Counted from the stretch's first letter, positions 1 to 13,473 are shown. The stretch is 64,000 nucleotides of DNA from Ahaetulla prasina (GCF_028640845.1 NC_080540.1:94414061-94478060), one strand, 5' to 3'. The notes: a model not told the origin generated them from the sequence alone. Made by a program: numbers and translations.

Positions 1-964
1 TCAGTGGACTGTGGAGTTGAGGGGATGGTTGCAACTTATCCTTTACCCTACAAGGGTCTGCAACAGCTGGCAGACCAGTGGGCTCCCACAGAGCAAACTG
101 GATCCAAGAAGGGGAGGCTGCCAATTGAAATAACTAAGCAGAGGAAAATAATAAATTGATCGCTTCAAAGTAGGAAAAGCTTGTCAGAGCATTTTAAACC
201 GTTTAATCATGGATACATGATTTGCAAATTGATCACTTCTTTTTCTGAGCCTGTTTTCTTTCTTCTGATTAATTATTTGTACAATATACTATGATTATGG
301 ATATTGGTTTCCTGGAAGCGAACTTGGAAAGTGCTCCCAATTTTACAGTTAACAGCTGTTCCCTCCTTTCCTTCTAACTCTCTCCACCTGCTTATTGCTG
401 CCTTAGCAGCTGTGCCCAGACTTTCTCTTCCAATTATCAAAGCAATTCATTCCAACTCTTGCACTGCAAGCTCCTTCATTTTAATTATCCTTTGGAGACC
501 CTGGACAGATACAATAGTAATGTTTTAAAATAGGCCAGGCAGGAGAATTATATTTCTGATTTCTAACTGTATTTATTTCACTAACATCCCAGTGTAATTT
601 TTTTGCAAAGAGAATTGTAGCTTGGTAATCAAGCTCCTGCTTCAAATACCAAACTTTCCTTTAGGATTTCCAATTAAAGGACCAGGGAACTGAAGTGAAG
701 TATTTGTGGTCCTCCTGGGTCAGCTTCTTTTTAAAGGAAGTATGGTAGCTGGCAGTTTCAGAGCTTCTGGGAGCTCATAAATCCTTATGTTGTGTCCACC
801 AGGCTCCTTTCTGAATATTGAATGCAGTTCCAGGCCTCATATGCTATTCCAATCTGCTACCAAAATTACAGGTTGCCTTTGACTTATGCACTGCTATTGA
901 GCTCGGAATTTATAAATCATTGAGGTTGTAAATCAAGGCATCACATGACCAGATCATGTTTTTC

Positions 965-1188
965 AACATTAATATCAGCAGTCATTAAGCAAACACTGCA
1001 ATCATTAAGTGAATTAATTTTCCCCAATGGGCAATTTTTTGTTTGAAACTAGAAGTGAAAGCCAGAAACCAGGAAAAAATGTTGTAAATTGCAATTGTGT
1101 GACTGTGGGACATTGCACATGACCATAAAGGTGAGCCACAGGCCAAGCCCCCAAAATATAATGATGTGACTGTGGGGCAGTGCATGTG
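965..1188 (+). repeat. Left copy of 224-bp direct duplication
   Basis: This begins AACATTAATATC and ends ATGTG directly before the LINE's AATAG tail. It matches 2726-2949 over the same length with few differences. Confidence 0.85.
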
Positions 1189-2640
1189 AATAGAATAGAA
1201 CAGAATAGAATTTATTGACCAAGTGTGGTTGGACACACAGGGAATTTGTCTTGGTGCATATGCTCTCAGTGTACATAAATGAAAAGATACCTTCATCAAG
1301 GTACAACATTTAACATTTACAGCACAAATAAGTGCTGCTGCTCATAGGGTAAAATTTAACACTTAATAATAAGCAACAAAAGTTACAGTCATACAGTCAT
1401 AAGTGGAAAGAGATTGGTGATGGGAACGATGAGAAGATTAATAGTAGTGTAGATTTAGTAAATAGTTTGACAGTGTTGAGGGAATTGTTTGTTTAGCAGA
1501 GTGATTGCCTTCAGGAAAAAACTGTTCTTGTGTCTAGTTGTTCTGTTGTGCAGTGCTCTATAGCGTCGTTTTGAGGGTAGGAGTTGAAACAATTTATGTC
1601 CAGGATGCGAGGGATCTGTAAATATTTTCACAGCCCTCTTCTTGATTCATGCAGTATACAGATCCTCAATGTAAGGCAGGTTGGTAGCAATTATTTTTTC
1701 TGCAGTTCTAATTATCCTCTGAAGTCTGTGTCCTTCTTGTTGGATTTCAGAACCAAACCAGACAGTTATAGAGGTGCAAATGACAGACTCAATAATTCCT
1801 CTGTAGAACTGGATCAGCAGCTCCTTGGGCAGTTTGAGCTTTCTGAGTTGGCACAGAAAGAACATTCTTTGTTGTCCTTTTTTGATGATGTTTTTAATGT
1901 TAGCTGTCCATTTTAGATCTTGCGATATGATAGAACCTAAAAATTTGAAGGTTTCTACTGTTGATACTGGGTTGTCTAGTATTGTGAGAGGTGGAAGTAT
2001 GGAAGGGTTTCTCCTAAAGTCTACCACCATTTCTATAGTTTTGAGTGTGTTCAGTTCCAGATTGTTTTGGCCGCACCACAAGGCTAGTCGTTCGACCTCT
2101 CGTCTATATGCAGATTCATCATTGTCTCGAATGAGACCAGTCACTATTGTGTCATCTGTGAACTTCAGTAGTTTAACAGATGAATTGTTGGAGATGCAGT
2201 CATTGGTATACAGAAAGAAGAGAAGTGGGGAGAGCACACAGCCTTGGGGGGAGGCCTGTGCTAATTGTACAGGTATCTGATATGATCCTGCTTAGCTTCA
2301 TCTGCTACTTCCTGTATTTTAGGAAGCTTGTGATCCACTTGCAAGTCTGTTCAGGTACCTATAGTTGGTTTAGCTTAGTTAGAAGAGTGTCTGGAATGAT
2401 GGTATTGAATGCTGAACTAAAGTCTACAAAGAGGACCCTTGCATAGGTCTTTTGGAGACTCAAGATGTTGTAAGATGTAGCGCAGAGCCATATTAACAGC
2501 ATCATTTGTTGATCTATTTGCTCGGTATGCAAATTGCAAGAGGTCTAACAGCGGATCCGTGATGGTTTTCAAGTAGGAAAGCATTAGCCTTTCAAAGGCT
2601 TTCATGACTACAGATGTTAAAGCAACTGGTCTTAATATTA
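1189..2640 (-). mobile_element. L2/CR1-group LINE, 5'-truncated, broken reverse transcriptase
   Basis: On the - strand, 2237-1647 encodes 196 residues of a non-LTR reverse transcriptase C-terminal half. It has FTDDTIV at the catalytic position, where FADD is usual, then NNLELNTLKT and FKFLGSIISQDLKW. Upstream, 2653-2417 encodes an earlier RT part (RPVALTSVVMKAFERLM, LQFAYRANRSTNDAV) in a different frame. The two parts are separated by a disruption near 2270-2420, so the element is dead. The 3' untranslated end lies at 1190-1580 and finishes in AATAG-type repeats on the + strand. Assignment to the L2-like rather than the CR1 clade is by recall. Confidence 0.8.
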
Positions 2641-2725
2641 ATATTATTATCATTAATATTAATAGTAATATAATTAATAATTAATTAATTAATTAATAAT
2701 TAATAATAATAATAACATTAATATT
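2637..2725. repeat. AT-rich simple repeat at LINE 5' junction
   Basis: TAATAAT/ATTAATTA-type low-complexity sequence lies between the truncated 5' end of the LINE and the right duplication copy. Confidence 0.8.
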
Positions 2726-2949
2726 AACATTAATATCGGCAGCCATTAAGCAAACACTGAAGTCATTAAGTGAATTAATTTTCCCCAATGGGCAATTTTT
2801 TGTCTGAAACTAGAAGTGAAAGCCAGAAACCAGCAAAAAAATGTTGTAAATTGCAGTTGTGTGACTGTGGACATTGCAGATGACCATAACGGTGAACCAC
2901 AGGCCAAGCCCCCAAAATATAATGATGTGACTGTGAGGCAGTTTATGTG
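2726..2949 (+). repeat. Right copy of 224-bp direct duplication
   Basis: The same 224 bp as 965-1188, beginning AACATTAATATC after an AT-rich run and ending ATGTG. It then continues into the rest of the TA-flanked element. Confidence 0.85.
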
Positions 2950-5145
2950 CAGCAGTCAGAACTTTGAAAATGGGTCATAAGTAGCTTTTGGGTGGGTGGG
3001 TGGGTGTTCATAACTTTGAAGGGTTGCTAACTGACCAAGTTGTAAGTCAAGGGCTTGCAGTACAATTATACAGCTTTTTCCGATGATCGTTCAGTTAGCA
3101 TACGGAGTTTTCATACAGTTTGGAACAGGATTAGTGCACTTCTATTTTGTTGGCTGGGCTTTAGCATTTAGCAAATGCAATCAGAATAACAAAGGAATGT
3201 TAAGACAGGTAATGCAGAGAATGAAATATATTCAAAAAGAAAACATGAGCTATGCATGCCACATTATAGCTGGAACACAACTATGCAATGTACTGTGTTG
3301 AATGGGGGATACAGTCTTATTTGCATATCGCGAAGGATGAGTTACTGTTTTTAAAACTCCCTTCCCAACATTTTTGCCTGAGTTAGCATTGGCATTTAAA
3401 AACACCAGGGATTGCCACTGCTCATTAAGCATCAAAACTAGCTTCTTTAAAAGCTCATTGGCAGACCATCATAGAAAAAACACAAATTAGAAGCCTAAGT
3501 ATAATCTTCTGCCCATATTATCCATGCTATCCTCCGCATTATAACAAGATTAGAACTGTCTCCTAATACTTTTCCACATGCAAGAGGAGGTTTAAAATGA
3601 TGGTGGCTCAACAGCCAAGATTCTAAGACTGATATTGCTCACTGTGGTGAGCAATATGAATAAGGGCACCATGGAGAAGTGCATTTTCTACTGAATCCAT
3701 ATTCATGAAAATAGTAGGCTTCTGGATTACTTGGTAAGCTTTTCAAAGAGATGAAAAATGAAGCAGAATATTGCTTTCCAGCTTCTGGCAATCTGTATAT
3801 TTCTTATCAATTTGTTTCAGGTAGGGGCTGGGTCAAAGGTCATTTCTGTATAATTTGAAGACTAAGATAAAAATTATATATCCAAACCACATTATCCTAT
3901 CAATTTTCTACCTGTCCATATTCTAATTCATTTAATTCATTTATTCCTTTTAATGTATCAGAGTTAGAAAGTGGGTGGTGAGAAGTTAACTTGTAAGAAA
4001 TATAATGGAGGGGAAAATCTATGGACAGAATGGGATCATACATCTCAAAGATTCCTTGGGCTACAACAGAAACAAAAACAGTAAGATCAACAGCAAAACA
4101 TAGGCTGAAATTCAGCCCATTGCCCCATGCTTTCATTTTTTAAAAAACAATAAACATAGCTAAATTATCTGCCATCCCCTGAAACATTGTTTGGCTTCAC
4201 ACACTGCATTATATCAATGTTCATGGTCTACAAACAGCAACTGCTGAGTTCCCACATGTCCTACTCTAGATTGAGTGGCAATGAGCACATTCCCAAAAGT
4301 TTTATTTTGCTGTAAATCAGATGATAATATTAGAACGGAATGCCTTGTCTTCAGAAGTTGCTCCATCAGTGGAGGCTTTCAAAAAGAGACTGTCAGGGTT
4401 CCAAGTAGCACCCCCAACGAAAAAAGACTCCAAGGCTTGAAGTTGATTTTCATTTGGTTGGTTGGTTGTGGTTGGACAGGCAGCACATCAATGTTTTGCT
4501 CCTTTTATACATACATTTGTCTCTTGTATCTATCATACCTCCCACAGATATGTGCCAACAAGCTAGTTTTCCATAATCCATTCATGTCTCCTAGTCATGC
4601 AATTTTGGAATTAGGTTTTTAAAAAGCCTCCATCTATACTGAAATAATCATTATAGCAACAAAAGAATAATTTCTAGAAGGTTTTAATGGGCTAAGAAAC
4701 AATGGCTGCAGGTGAGCTATTTGCAACAGTAGGTACTACTTTTACTGATTTAATCAACCTGCTTTTTTCACCTCCTGCTTAAAACTGGTGAAGTGGTTTC
4801 TTGAATACGGAGCACTTTATGGCTATCTCTATAGAGAAAAGGGTGAATTGGACTTTATTATGGTCTTCTTGCAGTTTATTTGCCTCAATGGGAGTTTATC
4901 AGGATTGTCATTAGAGATGGGTTGCTAGAGAAAGCAATCCTTCAGAAAATTTGCCATCTGTACTTGTTTTGCTTTTCAGGAGCTGTTAATACTAAATGAA
5001 ATTTAGAAAAAGATGTTTTACTTGATGTGCTCATAAGAATAACATTCATTTTCTGACAGCCATATGGCATGGCTTTAAATTGTAATACTGTGTATTTCTG
5101 GCTAGGTTTCACATGATCTAAGGATTTCACCCAGATGTGACCAAG

Positions 5146-5198
<53 letters not shown>
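5146..5198. repeat. (CT)n and (TTTC)n microsatellite
   Basis: A short CT run is followed by about ten TTTC units, a homopyrimidine tract. Confidence 0.95.
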
Positions 5199-5439
5199 TT
5201 TTTGAATGATGTTATTTCATCTGCTTGGAAGTGGAAAAAGCCAGTTGAATAGCTAAACGGTTCACATGGAATTTTCTTATCAACCATCATTGCATTGGAA
5301 TGGGTCTTTGTGACTACAGGGTAATAATCCCCTATGTAATGAAGACCTGAAAGTTAGGGGCAGATCATCACGGAGAAGATCTATCTATGTGGTCTGGGTG
5401 TGAAGAGTCAACAATGACTTCATGGTACATTAAAAAAAA

Positions 5440-5718
5440 CACATGCTAATGGTTTTTTTAAATGATTTTTTTTTACTATGGGTTCTATGGTCATGGCTTG
5501 GTGGGCGTGGCATGACTTGATTGTCGTGGTTTGGTAGGCATAGCAGGGGAAGGATACTGTAAAATCTCCATTTCCTCCCGATCAGCTGGGACTCGGGAGG
5601 CAGAGAATAGATGGGGGCGGGGCCAGTGAGAGTTAGTATTTACCAGTTCTCTGAACTACTCAAAATTTACACTACCAGTTCTCCAGAACTGGTCAGAACC
5701 TGCTGAATACCACCTCTG
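5440..5718. mobile_element. hAT-like short element, left end decayed
   Basis: This shares the body of the elements at 8838-9127 and 43561-43797 (GGGGAAGGATACTGTAAAAT, GGGGGCGGGGCCAG, CAGAACCTGCTGAA). The right end is CCACCTCTG. The left terminus is degraded, so the start is approximate and no target duplication is seen. Confidence 0.6.
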
Positions 5719-5904
5719 CCTCCCACCCATGTATTTGTTTCTCTAAGATTACTTTGGGACAAGGCTTTTTTCAAGCTTTTAAATCTGCACTCTTATTAAA
5801 ACAAGTGGTATTTCTTGTATGTAGTAGTTTACTAGGATCTGCAGCATAATTGACGAACTTGCCAATAAGAGTTTTTGGCTGAGCTTTGCAGGTAGCCTTC
5901 ATTA

Positions 5905-6690
5905 TTGACTGGTTACTTAATGATTGTTCAGAATTATAGCAGCTTCAAAAAGAGAGCTTTATATAAGGCATTTCTGACCATCGTAAAATGTTGTGCCATC
6001 CCCCCCTCCCCCGTGATCACATGACTGTACTTGGGGTGCGTGGCAACTGGCATATAAAAAAGATGTTGAGACTCTAGAAAGAGTGCAGAGAAGAACAACA
6101 AAGATGATTAGGGGACTGGAGACTAAAACATACAAAGAACGGTTGCCGTAATTGGTATGTCTAGTTTAATGAAAAGAAGGACTAGGGGAGACATGATAGC
6201 AGTGTTCCAATATCTCAGGGGTTGCCTCAAAGAAGAGGGTGTCAAACTATTCTCCAAAGCACCTGAGGGTAGAACAAGAAGTAACGGGTGGAAACTGATC
6301 AAGGAAAGAAGCAACCTAGAACTAAGGAGAAATTTCCTGACAGTTAGAACAATTAATCAGTGGAACAACTTGCCTGCAGAAGTTGTAAATCTCCAACACT
6401 GGAAATTTTTAAGAAAATGTTGGATAACCATTTGTCTGAAGTAGTGTAAGGTTTCCTACCTGGGCAGGGGGTTGGACTAGAAGGCCTCCCTTCTAGTCCC
6501 TTCCAACTCTGTTATTATTATTATTATTTATGACCAGTTACAGCATTCCATGGGCACATGACTGTGATTTGCTGCATTTTTTGCCATTTTTCCAGCAGAA
6601 AACAGCAAAAAATACCTATTGGATTGCTTAATGACCACATGATTTGCATAACGGCTATGGTGACTCACTTTACAACAATAATAAAACTGT
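5905..6690. mobile_element. Decayed TIR-element sequence split by a CR1 insertion
   Basis: The flanks at about 5905-6050 and 6527-6690 carry phrases typical of the CAGGTAGTCCTCGACTTAC repeat body (GATCACATGACTG, CTTAATGACCACATG, TGACTCACTT). The CR1 fragment 6056-6530 separates them. The termini are not resolved. Confidence 0.4.
6056..6530 (+). mobile_element. CR1 LINE 3' fragment
   Basis: Frame 6157-6444 reads RRTRGDMIAVFQYLRG, then NLELRRNFLTVRTINQWNNL, the typical C-terminus of CR1-type ORF2. The 3' end reads TTCCAACTCTGTTATTATTA, a CR1 tail followed by TTA units. It lies on the TRPC7 strand and has lost all catalytic parts. Confidence 0.85.
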
Positions 6691-7559
6691 CATAATATAG
6701 AGTTAGGTCATGTGGTGATGTCTTCAATGTACAACTAAAATTTCAGGCCCAATTATGCTGCTAAATTGAATCTAGCTTGCTGTTTATTACTCTTTTTAAA
6801 AAACAACAACGGTGTTTTGATCTAGTTGTTTAAACTTCACTATTGCGCAATTCACACTCACAGAATTGTTGTTTTGAGTTCAAGGTTCTCCCTCTCCTTT
6901 TTTTTTTTTTAATTGTAAATTTATGTTTTGTAAGTTGTGCAAGTATAATTTTCTCATTTTATAATAGAATGCAGGAACCCATTCAGTGAAAGGAAGATTT
7001 ACTGTATTAAAATAACAAATCACATGTTTGACCTTTTTGGTCAGGTGAAAACTTAATTTCTTTTGAAAATGCAACTATGCTCACAGATTGTAGCTAAAAG
7101 CTACCTAACCATTTTTTTAGCTGTTACCTGTCATTCTGAATTTCCATGGAAACAGACCTGTTTAATATTCCAGGCAAGTCTATATTGATTTATATCCTGT
7201 ACAGTCCCATTCTTTTCATGGTTTCCTTTGATAATTGTTCTTACGGACCTCAGAGTCTTTTCCGTTTATCAACAATATTAATTTTAAAAAAATACTAAAA
7301 GTGTAATTTTAACCTACTCTCCTGCCTATTTTGATGGATTTAATCTCAATTCAATATAGATTAACCACTCACTGAAGCCAACCATTTAACATTATGTGAG
7401 TTTGGATTGGAATTGTATCATGTACCTTCCACGTTGGGTGGAAATGATGTCCACAATAGACTGCACCATCAATGTTGATATTCAGTATTGAGACAGAGTA
7501 AAGTGCCTGTCTCACGTTCCCATGTCTACCTGGTGATGTCCAGCACTGAATTTTATCCA

Positions 7560-7730
7560 TCCAAAAATCATCTGGAAGGGATGGTTATCGCCTGGGGCCA
7601 TAAAGGTATTTATGGAAAATATGCCTCCCTTCCACACAAACCTAGTCAGCACCAAGCCTTAAGGAAGTCCATGAAAACCTGGCTTTTTCAGAAAGCTTTA
7701 GAGTGGGAGTGATTGAAAATTGCATTTTTC
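7560..7730 (+). repeat. Possible LINE 3' coding fragment
   Basis: The phrase LRKSMKTWLFQKALEWE, encoded near 7650-7710, resembles the SLK-TWLF motif near the C-terminus of L2/CR1-type proteins. No other support was seen. Confidence 0.3.
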
Positions 7731-8664
7731 TCTGGAGTCACTTTTATGACTGAAGCAACATATAAGCCTGAGAAAATGATTAATAAATCTGGGATTTGAA
7801 CACCAAGTCTTTTTCTAACTTCTTTATCACCTATCTCTAGGGCATGGTGAGCTAAGGATCAGAGAGCAAATATCGTTTTTAGATCTTCCTTGTCATTATT
7901 ATTTTAAAATAAATCTGCTTTATAAAGCTCTTTAAAGTCTGTTTTATTGGTGCTTTACAATTCACAGGTATGCTTCCATAACACTTTTAAACTCTTAGAG
8001 ATGGTCCATGCCAGGGTTTTGTACCCTCCCTTCCGGGTCCCATGTTGGGCCTCTGTGTGGGGAATAAGACATGGATGTCCTCAAAGAAAGCAGCAACATT
8101 TGTTGCTTGTCTTACTGGTTAAGACCTATCTTCAGCAGCCCTCTTAATTCTTTCTGACAACTCTTCTTTATGATGGAAGACAAATTTTGGCGAACTGACA
8201 TTTCTGAAGCCACTTCTCCCAGTTTCTGTTGTCTTTCGGTTTAGAGAAACCAGAGCAGAATTCTACTAATGTATTATGATGTAGTAGAGCAGATGGATCT
8301 GGAGATTGTTAGTGAGTCTCAGGGGTAGTTTTAGACAAGGCACTTGTTCCTGCTAATCCCAGTCTCACCTCTGCTATTCTGTGCAAAGTTTTTTTTGTTT
8401 TGTTTTTTTGCTTGGTCCATTTTGACATCTTTCCTACAAGGATATTGGAGGGTAGATATCGGAAAATCTCTTTTGTAAAGAGACTCTGTCCTTAGAATTC
8501 AGTAAGCCTGAACCCCTTGCCCATATGTTCTTTTTTGTCTCTTTCAAAACACCATATGGTCTACCTTTTAAAGTTTCTCGTTAATAGAAATCAATACCAC
8601 TATAAGGTAAAGCTATATGCCTTCTCTTGCAGAATCACAAGCAACTTGTTACAAACAGTATGCC

Positions 8665-8801
8665 CACTGGTGGGATTCAAATAATTTAACAACCGGTTCC
8701 CTGCCCTAATGATTTCTTCCAACAACCAGTTCACCAAACTGCTCAGAAAGTTAACAACCGGTTCTCCCGAAGTGGTGCGAACTGGCTGAATTCCACCACT
8801 G
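8665..8801 (-). mobile_element. 137-bp hAT-like element with perfect 8-bp duplication
   Basis: The ends are CACTGGTGGGATTC and GAATTCCACCACTG. AGTATGCC occurs at 8657-8664 and 8802-8809 as a perfect 8-bp target duplication, the hAT signature. It has the same length and family as 60597-60733 in the opposite orientation, so the strand given here is only relative. Confidence 0.88.
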
Positions 8802-8837
8802 AGTATGCCTTAAGTTCTTGTTGGCTGATACCTCAAC

Positions 8838-9127
8838 CAGTGTTGGGATTCAAAATTTTTTACTACCGGTTCTGTGGGTGTGGCTTGGTGGGCATGGCAT
8901 GGATTGGTGGGCGTGGCTTGGTGGGCACGGCAGGGGAAGGATACTGTAAAATCTCCATTCCCACCCCACTCCAGGGGAAGGTTACTGTAAAATCCCCATT
9001 TCCTCCTGATTAGCTGGGATTCGGGAGGCAGAGAATAGATGGGGGCGGGGCCAGACAGAGGTAGTATTTACTGGTTCTCTGAACTACTCAAAATTTCCGC
9101 TACCAGTTCTCCAGAATACTACCTCTG
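8838..9127 (+). mobile_element. 290-bp hAT-like element
   Basis: The left end is CAGTGTTGGGATTC and the right end TACTACCTCTG. The flanking 8-mers ACCTCAAC and ATCTCAAC differ by one base. An internal partial duplication repeats GGGGAAGG-TACTGTAAAAT twice. It is non-coding. Confidence 0.82.
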
Positions 9128-9398
9128 ATCTCAACTGGAATGAAAAAACTGGTTTCACTTTGATGCTGTTGATATCTTGGTACAAGTTCTTTGTTATTCT
9201 TTAGATTTAACTTCTTTTTTTCCCATTTATGCTTTTCTTCTTTTTTGGTTTTTTTTTTTGCATTATACTTATATTTCATAGTATTTTATTCTTCTTGTTG
9301 TTGTTTACCTGTGGGTACTTTCTAACTTTTTTAAAAACACATCTGCTTCTTGTATTAATACTTTTTGCCTTGTATTAATAATTCTGGTAAGAGAAAAG

Positions 9399-9575
9399 AA
9401 TAGAATTTTAGAATTTTAGAATTTTAGAATAGAATTTTATTGGCCAAGTGTGATTGGACACACAAGGAATTTGTCTTGGTGCATATGCTCTCAGTGTACA
9501 TAAAAGAAAAGATACGTTCATCAAGGTACAACATTTACAACACAATTGATGATAATATATCAATATAAATCATAA
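9399..9575 (-). mobile_element. L2-like LINE 3' end
   Basis: AGAATTTT units are followed by TTTATTGGCCAAGTGTGATT and GGTGCATATGCTCTCAG, the same 3' end as the LINE at 1189-1320. Only the tail remains. Confidence 0.75.
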
Positions 9576-11727
9576 GGTGAATAATTTGTGTCTATAATAA
9601 CTGCTGACATTTGGAATTCTAATTTGAATGGCTCATACTAAATTTCTTTTTGCTATTATGCTTCTCATATGCATAATGAGTTTGTTTTATTACTCCCTCT
9701 GAGGACCTGTGCATATAAAACTACTGTCTGAGAGATGACCTTTCCTCCAAGAATGTGTGATTTATTTGGCAGGCCCACTTCAAATTATTTACTAAGACAA
9801 TCACCTTCAAACTTTGTGCCAGCTTTTCTTGACCTTAGGCCCTAAACCTATCTGGTAAATCAGTTAGTTATTGTCCAAACATTCGATGACCTTTTCGACT
9901 GGGAAAGGGTGATTGGATAGTTGCTTACTTTGGTTTTTCCACCCTAATCTAGTGTCATATGATCTCTATGGTCAGAATGTAACTATTGCACTTCAGGAGC
10001 CTGACCCCAAAAAAAAAAAAAATGACCTGTTGAAAAATAGTGTCCCCTTCCATTCAGTAGAAGCTTCAGTGAGTGGAGGTTTCCTCTTCTTTCTGCAACC
10101 TCCCTTGGCTTCCTGCAAATTTATTCCAAAAGATTAGAGAGCAGGGTCTCAAGCAGTGTGGAGAATGGGGGAATTGACACAATCACTACCCAACCATTTT
10201 TTGGCCACAGAAGATTCACCAGATCAAAGACTTTCCACTTTGCTTTAGTCCGAAAAGACTCTAGCTGTGTGTGGGGTGGGTGGGTGTTGTGTTTTAACAA
10301 AGGGTGGTTTTAACAGGAAACCCTGCCAAGAAAGGTCTTTAAGCGCATAGGAATGTTAGCTACTAATTATTGAATTAATAAGAAGCTCTTACATTTTCTC
10401 CACTTTGGGACTCAGTACAATTTGGAGCCAGCTAGGTTTCATTTTCAAGGGTTTCCCTGTAACCCCTGGCACTCAAAAGCTTCCCGCTGGGCAGAGAAAA
10501 TGGTAGTGGATGATCAAAAACCTACTCAGCATGATGCTCTAGAATGAATTAAGGCAGGAGTTGGGAAGGAAAACTGCTGTTTTTAATGAACCTATATATT
10601 AAATTATGACAGATTCAGAGGTATATCTTCCTATCTACTTGAAGTCACTCATCCAGGTGTCTATTTCAGGTAAAATAAAAGCATAGCAACGGTGGCCACG
10701 AAATGAGTGAAAGTCAACTGAGCTTGTCATGAAGCTAAAATTATGTATAAGAGATATATTTTAATTTTAAAATCTTTATGGGAACTTGAAGGATAGCACC
10801 AGATCCAGTACATAATTTACACTGTGTGCCAAAGCTCAAAGTCACCTGCTTAATTTGGAAGGCAGAGACACCTATTATGTTTTGGATTCAGGCAGCCTTG
10901 GATGATTCTCTAATAGCTGAGTCCTCTGTAGAGTTTTAAAAGCAATAACCTACATCTTGTTGTACGACTGAAATTCCATGATGAATGTTTTCTCAAATAG
11001 CTTAGGGTAGTAGTCATTGTCTTTTAGCCAACTAAAAAAAAAGCTTGAAGTTTCTGTCAAGGATCTGAATGCTAGATGCTTTAATTATGACAGGAACATC
11101 CAGAAATTTAAAGAAGTCCTTTCAAAAACTAAGCATAATGTTTGGCTATGTTAATTTTCCATTGTCATAAAAGATAAAGATAAAAACCATTTTGAAGAAG
11201 TGGAGGACATTTTGACCAGTATGGGATAGTGACAAAAATGTTTGAAAACTTAAGTTCAAGGACATCCTCGGAGATAGCTCACTGGTAACTTTGGACCAAT
11301 CATTATGTCTCAGCTTAATTTACTTCACAGGCTTTTAACGGAGATAAAATTGCAGGTGGGGTACTATATTGAACATAAATGTAACAACTAGAAAGACGCT
11401 GGAGAAAGCAAGCATTTCTGGACAATCTGAGAAATTCAACTCCCCCACAAAAAGCATGTCAGGCCTTAAGACAGCCATAAAATAAAATGAATTGAAGGCT
11501 GCAGGGCACTGTTGTCTCCTAGAGCATAGTTTGCCAACTCTCACTCAATTAAATCCGAGATGAGCATTACTGCTGGCACTCATTATGCACATCGCAACTT
11601 AATGCCACCAAGTTGGCACTGCTAATTGCTCACCTGCTACACACCTGCTCCACCTCCATGGCCCAAAGGGAGCTCAACAACAAGTGAATGAAAGTGGGAA
11701 AGTAGTTTTCACTGTCTTCCCATTCAT

Positions 11728-12640
11728 ACTTTATCTTATTTTATTTATTTATTTATTTTTGTCACACAGTATATATAAGCATAAGCATGAAATAATTATA
11801 CAATATATAAGCATATATATGAGTATGAGTTGTGATAACTATATTAATTGGATATAACGAAAGGAAACAATAGGACAGGAACGGTAGGCACATTTGTACT
11901 CTTATGCATGCCCCTTACAGACCTCTTAGGAATGGGGTGAGGTCAATGATTGATAGTTTTTGGTTGAAGCTTTTGGGATTTTGGGAAGAGACCACAGAGT
12001 CAGGTAGTGTATTCCAAGTATTAATAACTCTGTTACTGAAGTCATATTTTCTGCAATCAAGACTGAAGCGGTTAACATTAAGTTTAAATCTATTGTTTGC
12101 TCTTGTATTGTTGTGATTGAAGCTGAAATAATCTTCAACAGGAAGGACATTGCAATAGATGATTCTATCAGTTAAACTCAGATCATGTAGAAGGCGGAGT
12201 AGTTCTAAATTTTCTAAACCCAGGATTTCAAGTCTGGTGGCATAAGGTATTTTGTTGTATTTGGAGGAGTGAAGTACTCTTCTTGTAAAATATTTCTGGA
12301 CACGTTCAATTGTATTAATGTCAGAAATGTGGTATAGGTTCCAAACAGTCGAGCTGTATTCAAGAATTAGTCTAGCAAATGTGCTCTGGTTAGTAGTGTA
12401 GTGTTTTTGGAGAAGAACTTAGCAAGATGAGGTTTACAACTTTTAAGGCCTTTTTTGCGATGTAGTTACAGTGGGCTTTGCCACTTAGATCATTTGATAT
12501 GAAAACTCCAAGATTTTTAACATGGTGGGGGTCATCTATAAGGTAATGTCCACCAAGCTTGTACTTAGTGTTTAGGTTCTTTTTTCCAATATGTAAGACT
12601 GAGCAATTGCTGGTTGAGATTTGGAGTTGGATCTTTTTTT
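11728..12640 (-). mobile_element. Non-LTR LINE 3' part, frameshifted
   Basis: On the + strand it starts in TTTATTTATTTATTT and GTCACACAGTATATATAAG, the complement of the tail of 18400-19050. Reversed, it carries the coding end with the recognisable phrases RKYDF, INTW and DLTPFLRGL in shifted frames. It is a dead copy of an L2/CR1-group element. Confidence 0.75.
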
Positions 12641-13473
12641 TTCTTTTTTTTTTTTGGGGGGGGATCTTGGGTTAGAGGTATGGGTAGATTTGGAGCCAGA
12701 GGGAAAATAGCTAATTGACAGAAAGGTATGTATCACTGCAGTCACCTTGACCGAGTCAAGCCTGCTTCTCCAAACCTAAAAGCAACAAATAAGACATAAA
12801 CATGCTCAACTACATTTAGATAGTGTCCTTGATTTTATTTTTAGAAATGTGCTACATGTAAGTTGCAACCGAGTTAGAAATGGAATGGATTTTTCTTTCT
12901 CTATTTTAGTTTGAAGCCAGTAGATCCCCAATGGCAGCATCCATTCATCACCTCCACCTCCACTACAGATGTCAAATGCATCTTTTTCTATGCTAACTAA
13001 TTGGTGCTCTCAAGAATCTGACTCCAGCTTTTTCCAACTGGCAGTATAGTTCTTAATTCATCATAAAAGACGAAGCACGTCCCTGAGTCATAGATCTCAG
13101 TTTAATTAATAGCAAAGGTGTAAACTAAGTTTGGGATAAAAAGAATTAAAACTTTCCTATAAATTTCAGTACACCGTTTGTCCAGAAACACCTCCCTCCC
13201 CCCTCCTCCATTCTCATGATTCCATTCTTAAAGCTTGACAAGTGGTTCCAAACAGATTGCTGCCTGCCCCATTAAACTGAAATTTTCACTACATTGGTCA
13301 TGGGGTGATAATGATTGTAAGAACTACCAGAAAGCTTTCACCCTCTTCCCTTGTCTTCCTAATTCCCTAAAGATTGTCTCATTTATTAGAATAGGCTTGC
13401 TTATCCTCATTTTCACGAAAGAAGGACAGGAGCAGGTAGCCTAAAAGTGAAAGAAAGGATACACATACTAAAA

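Larger units (their letters stand above)
869..3060. mobile_element. TA-flanked inverted-repeat DNA element interrupted by a LINE
   Basis: The left end (CAGGTTGCCTTTGACTTA) and right end (TAAGTCAAGGGCTTGCAG) are imperfect inverted repeats, each bordered by TA. They resemble a squamate repeat that reads CAGGTAGTCCTCGACTTAC at its ends, also present at 36151-36538. A TA target suggests the Tc1/mariner group, but no transposase is present. An L2-like LINE with a 224-bp flanking duplication sits inside it. Confidence 0.6.

Noticed and set aside
1825..2280. A 151-codon + strand frame
   Set aside because: It is the opposite-strand shadow of the LINE reverse transcriptase on the - strand.
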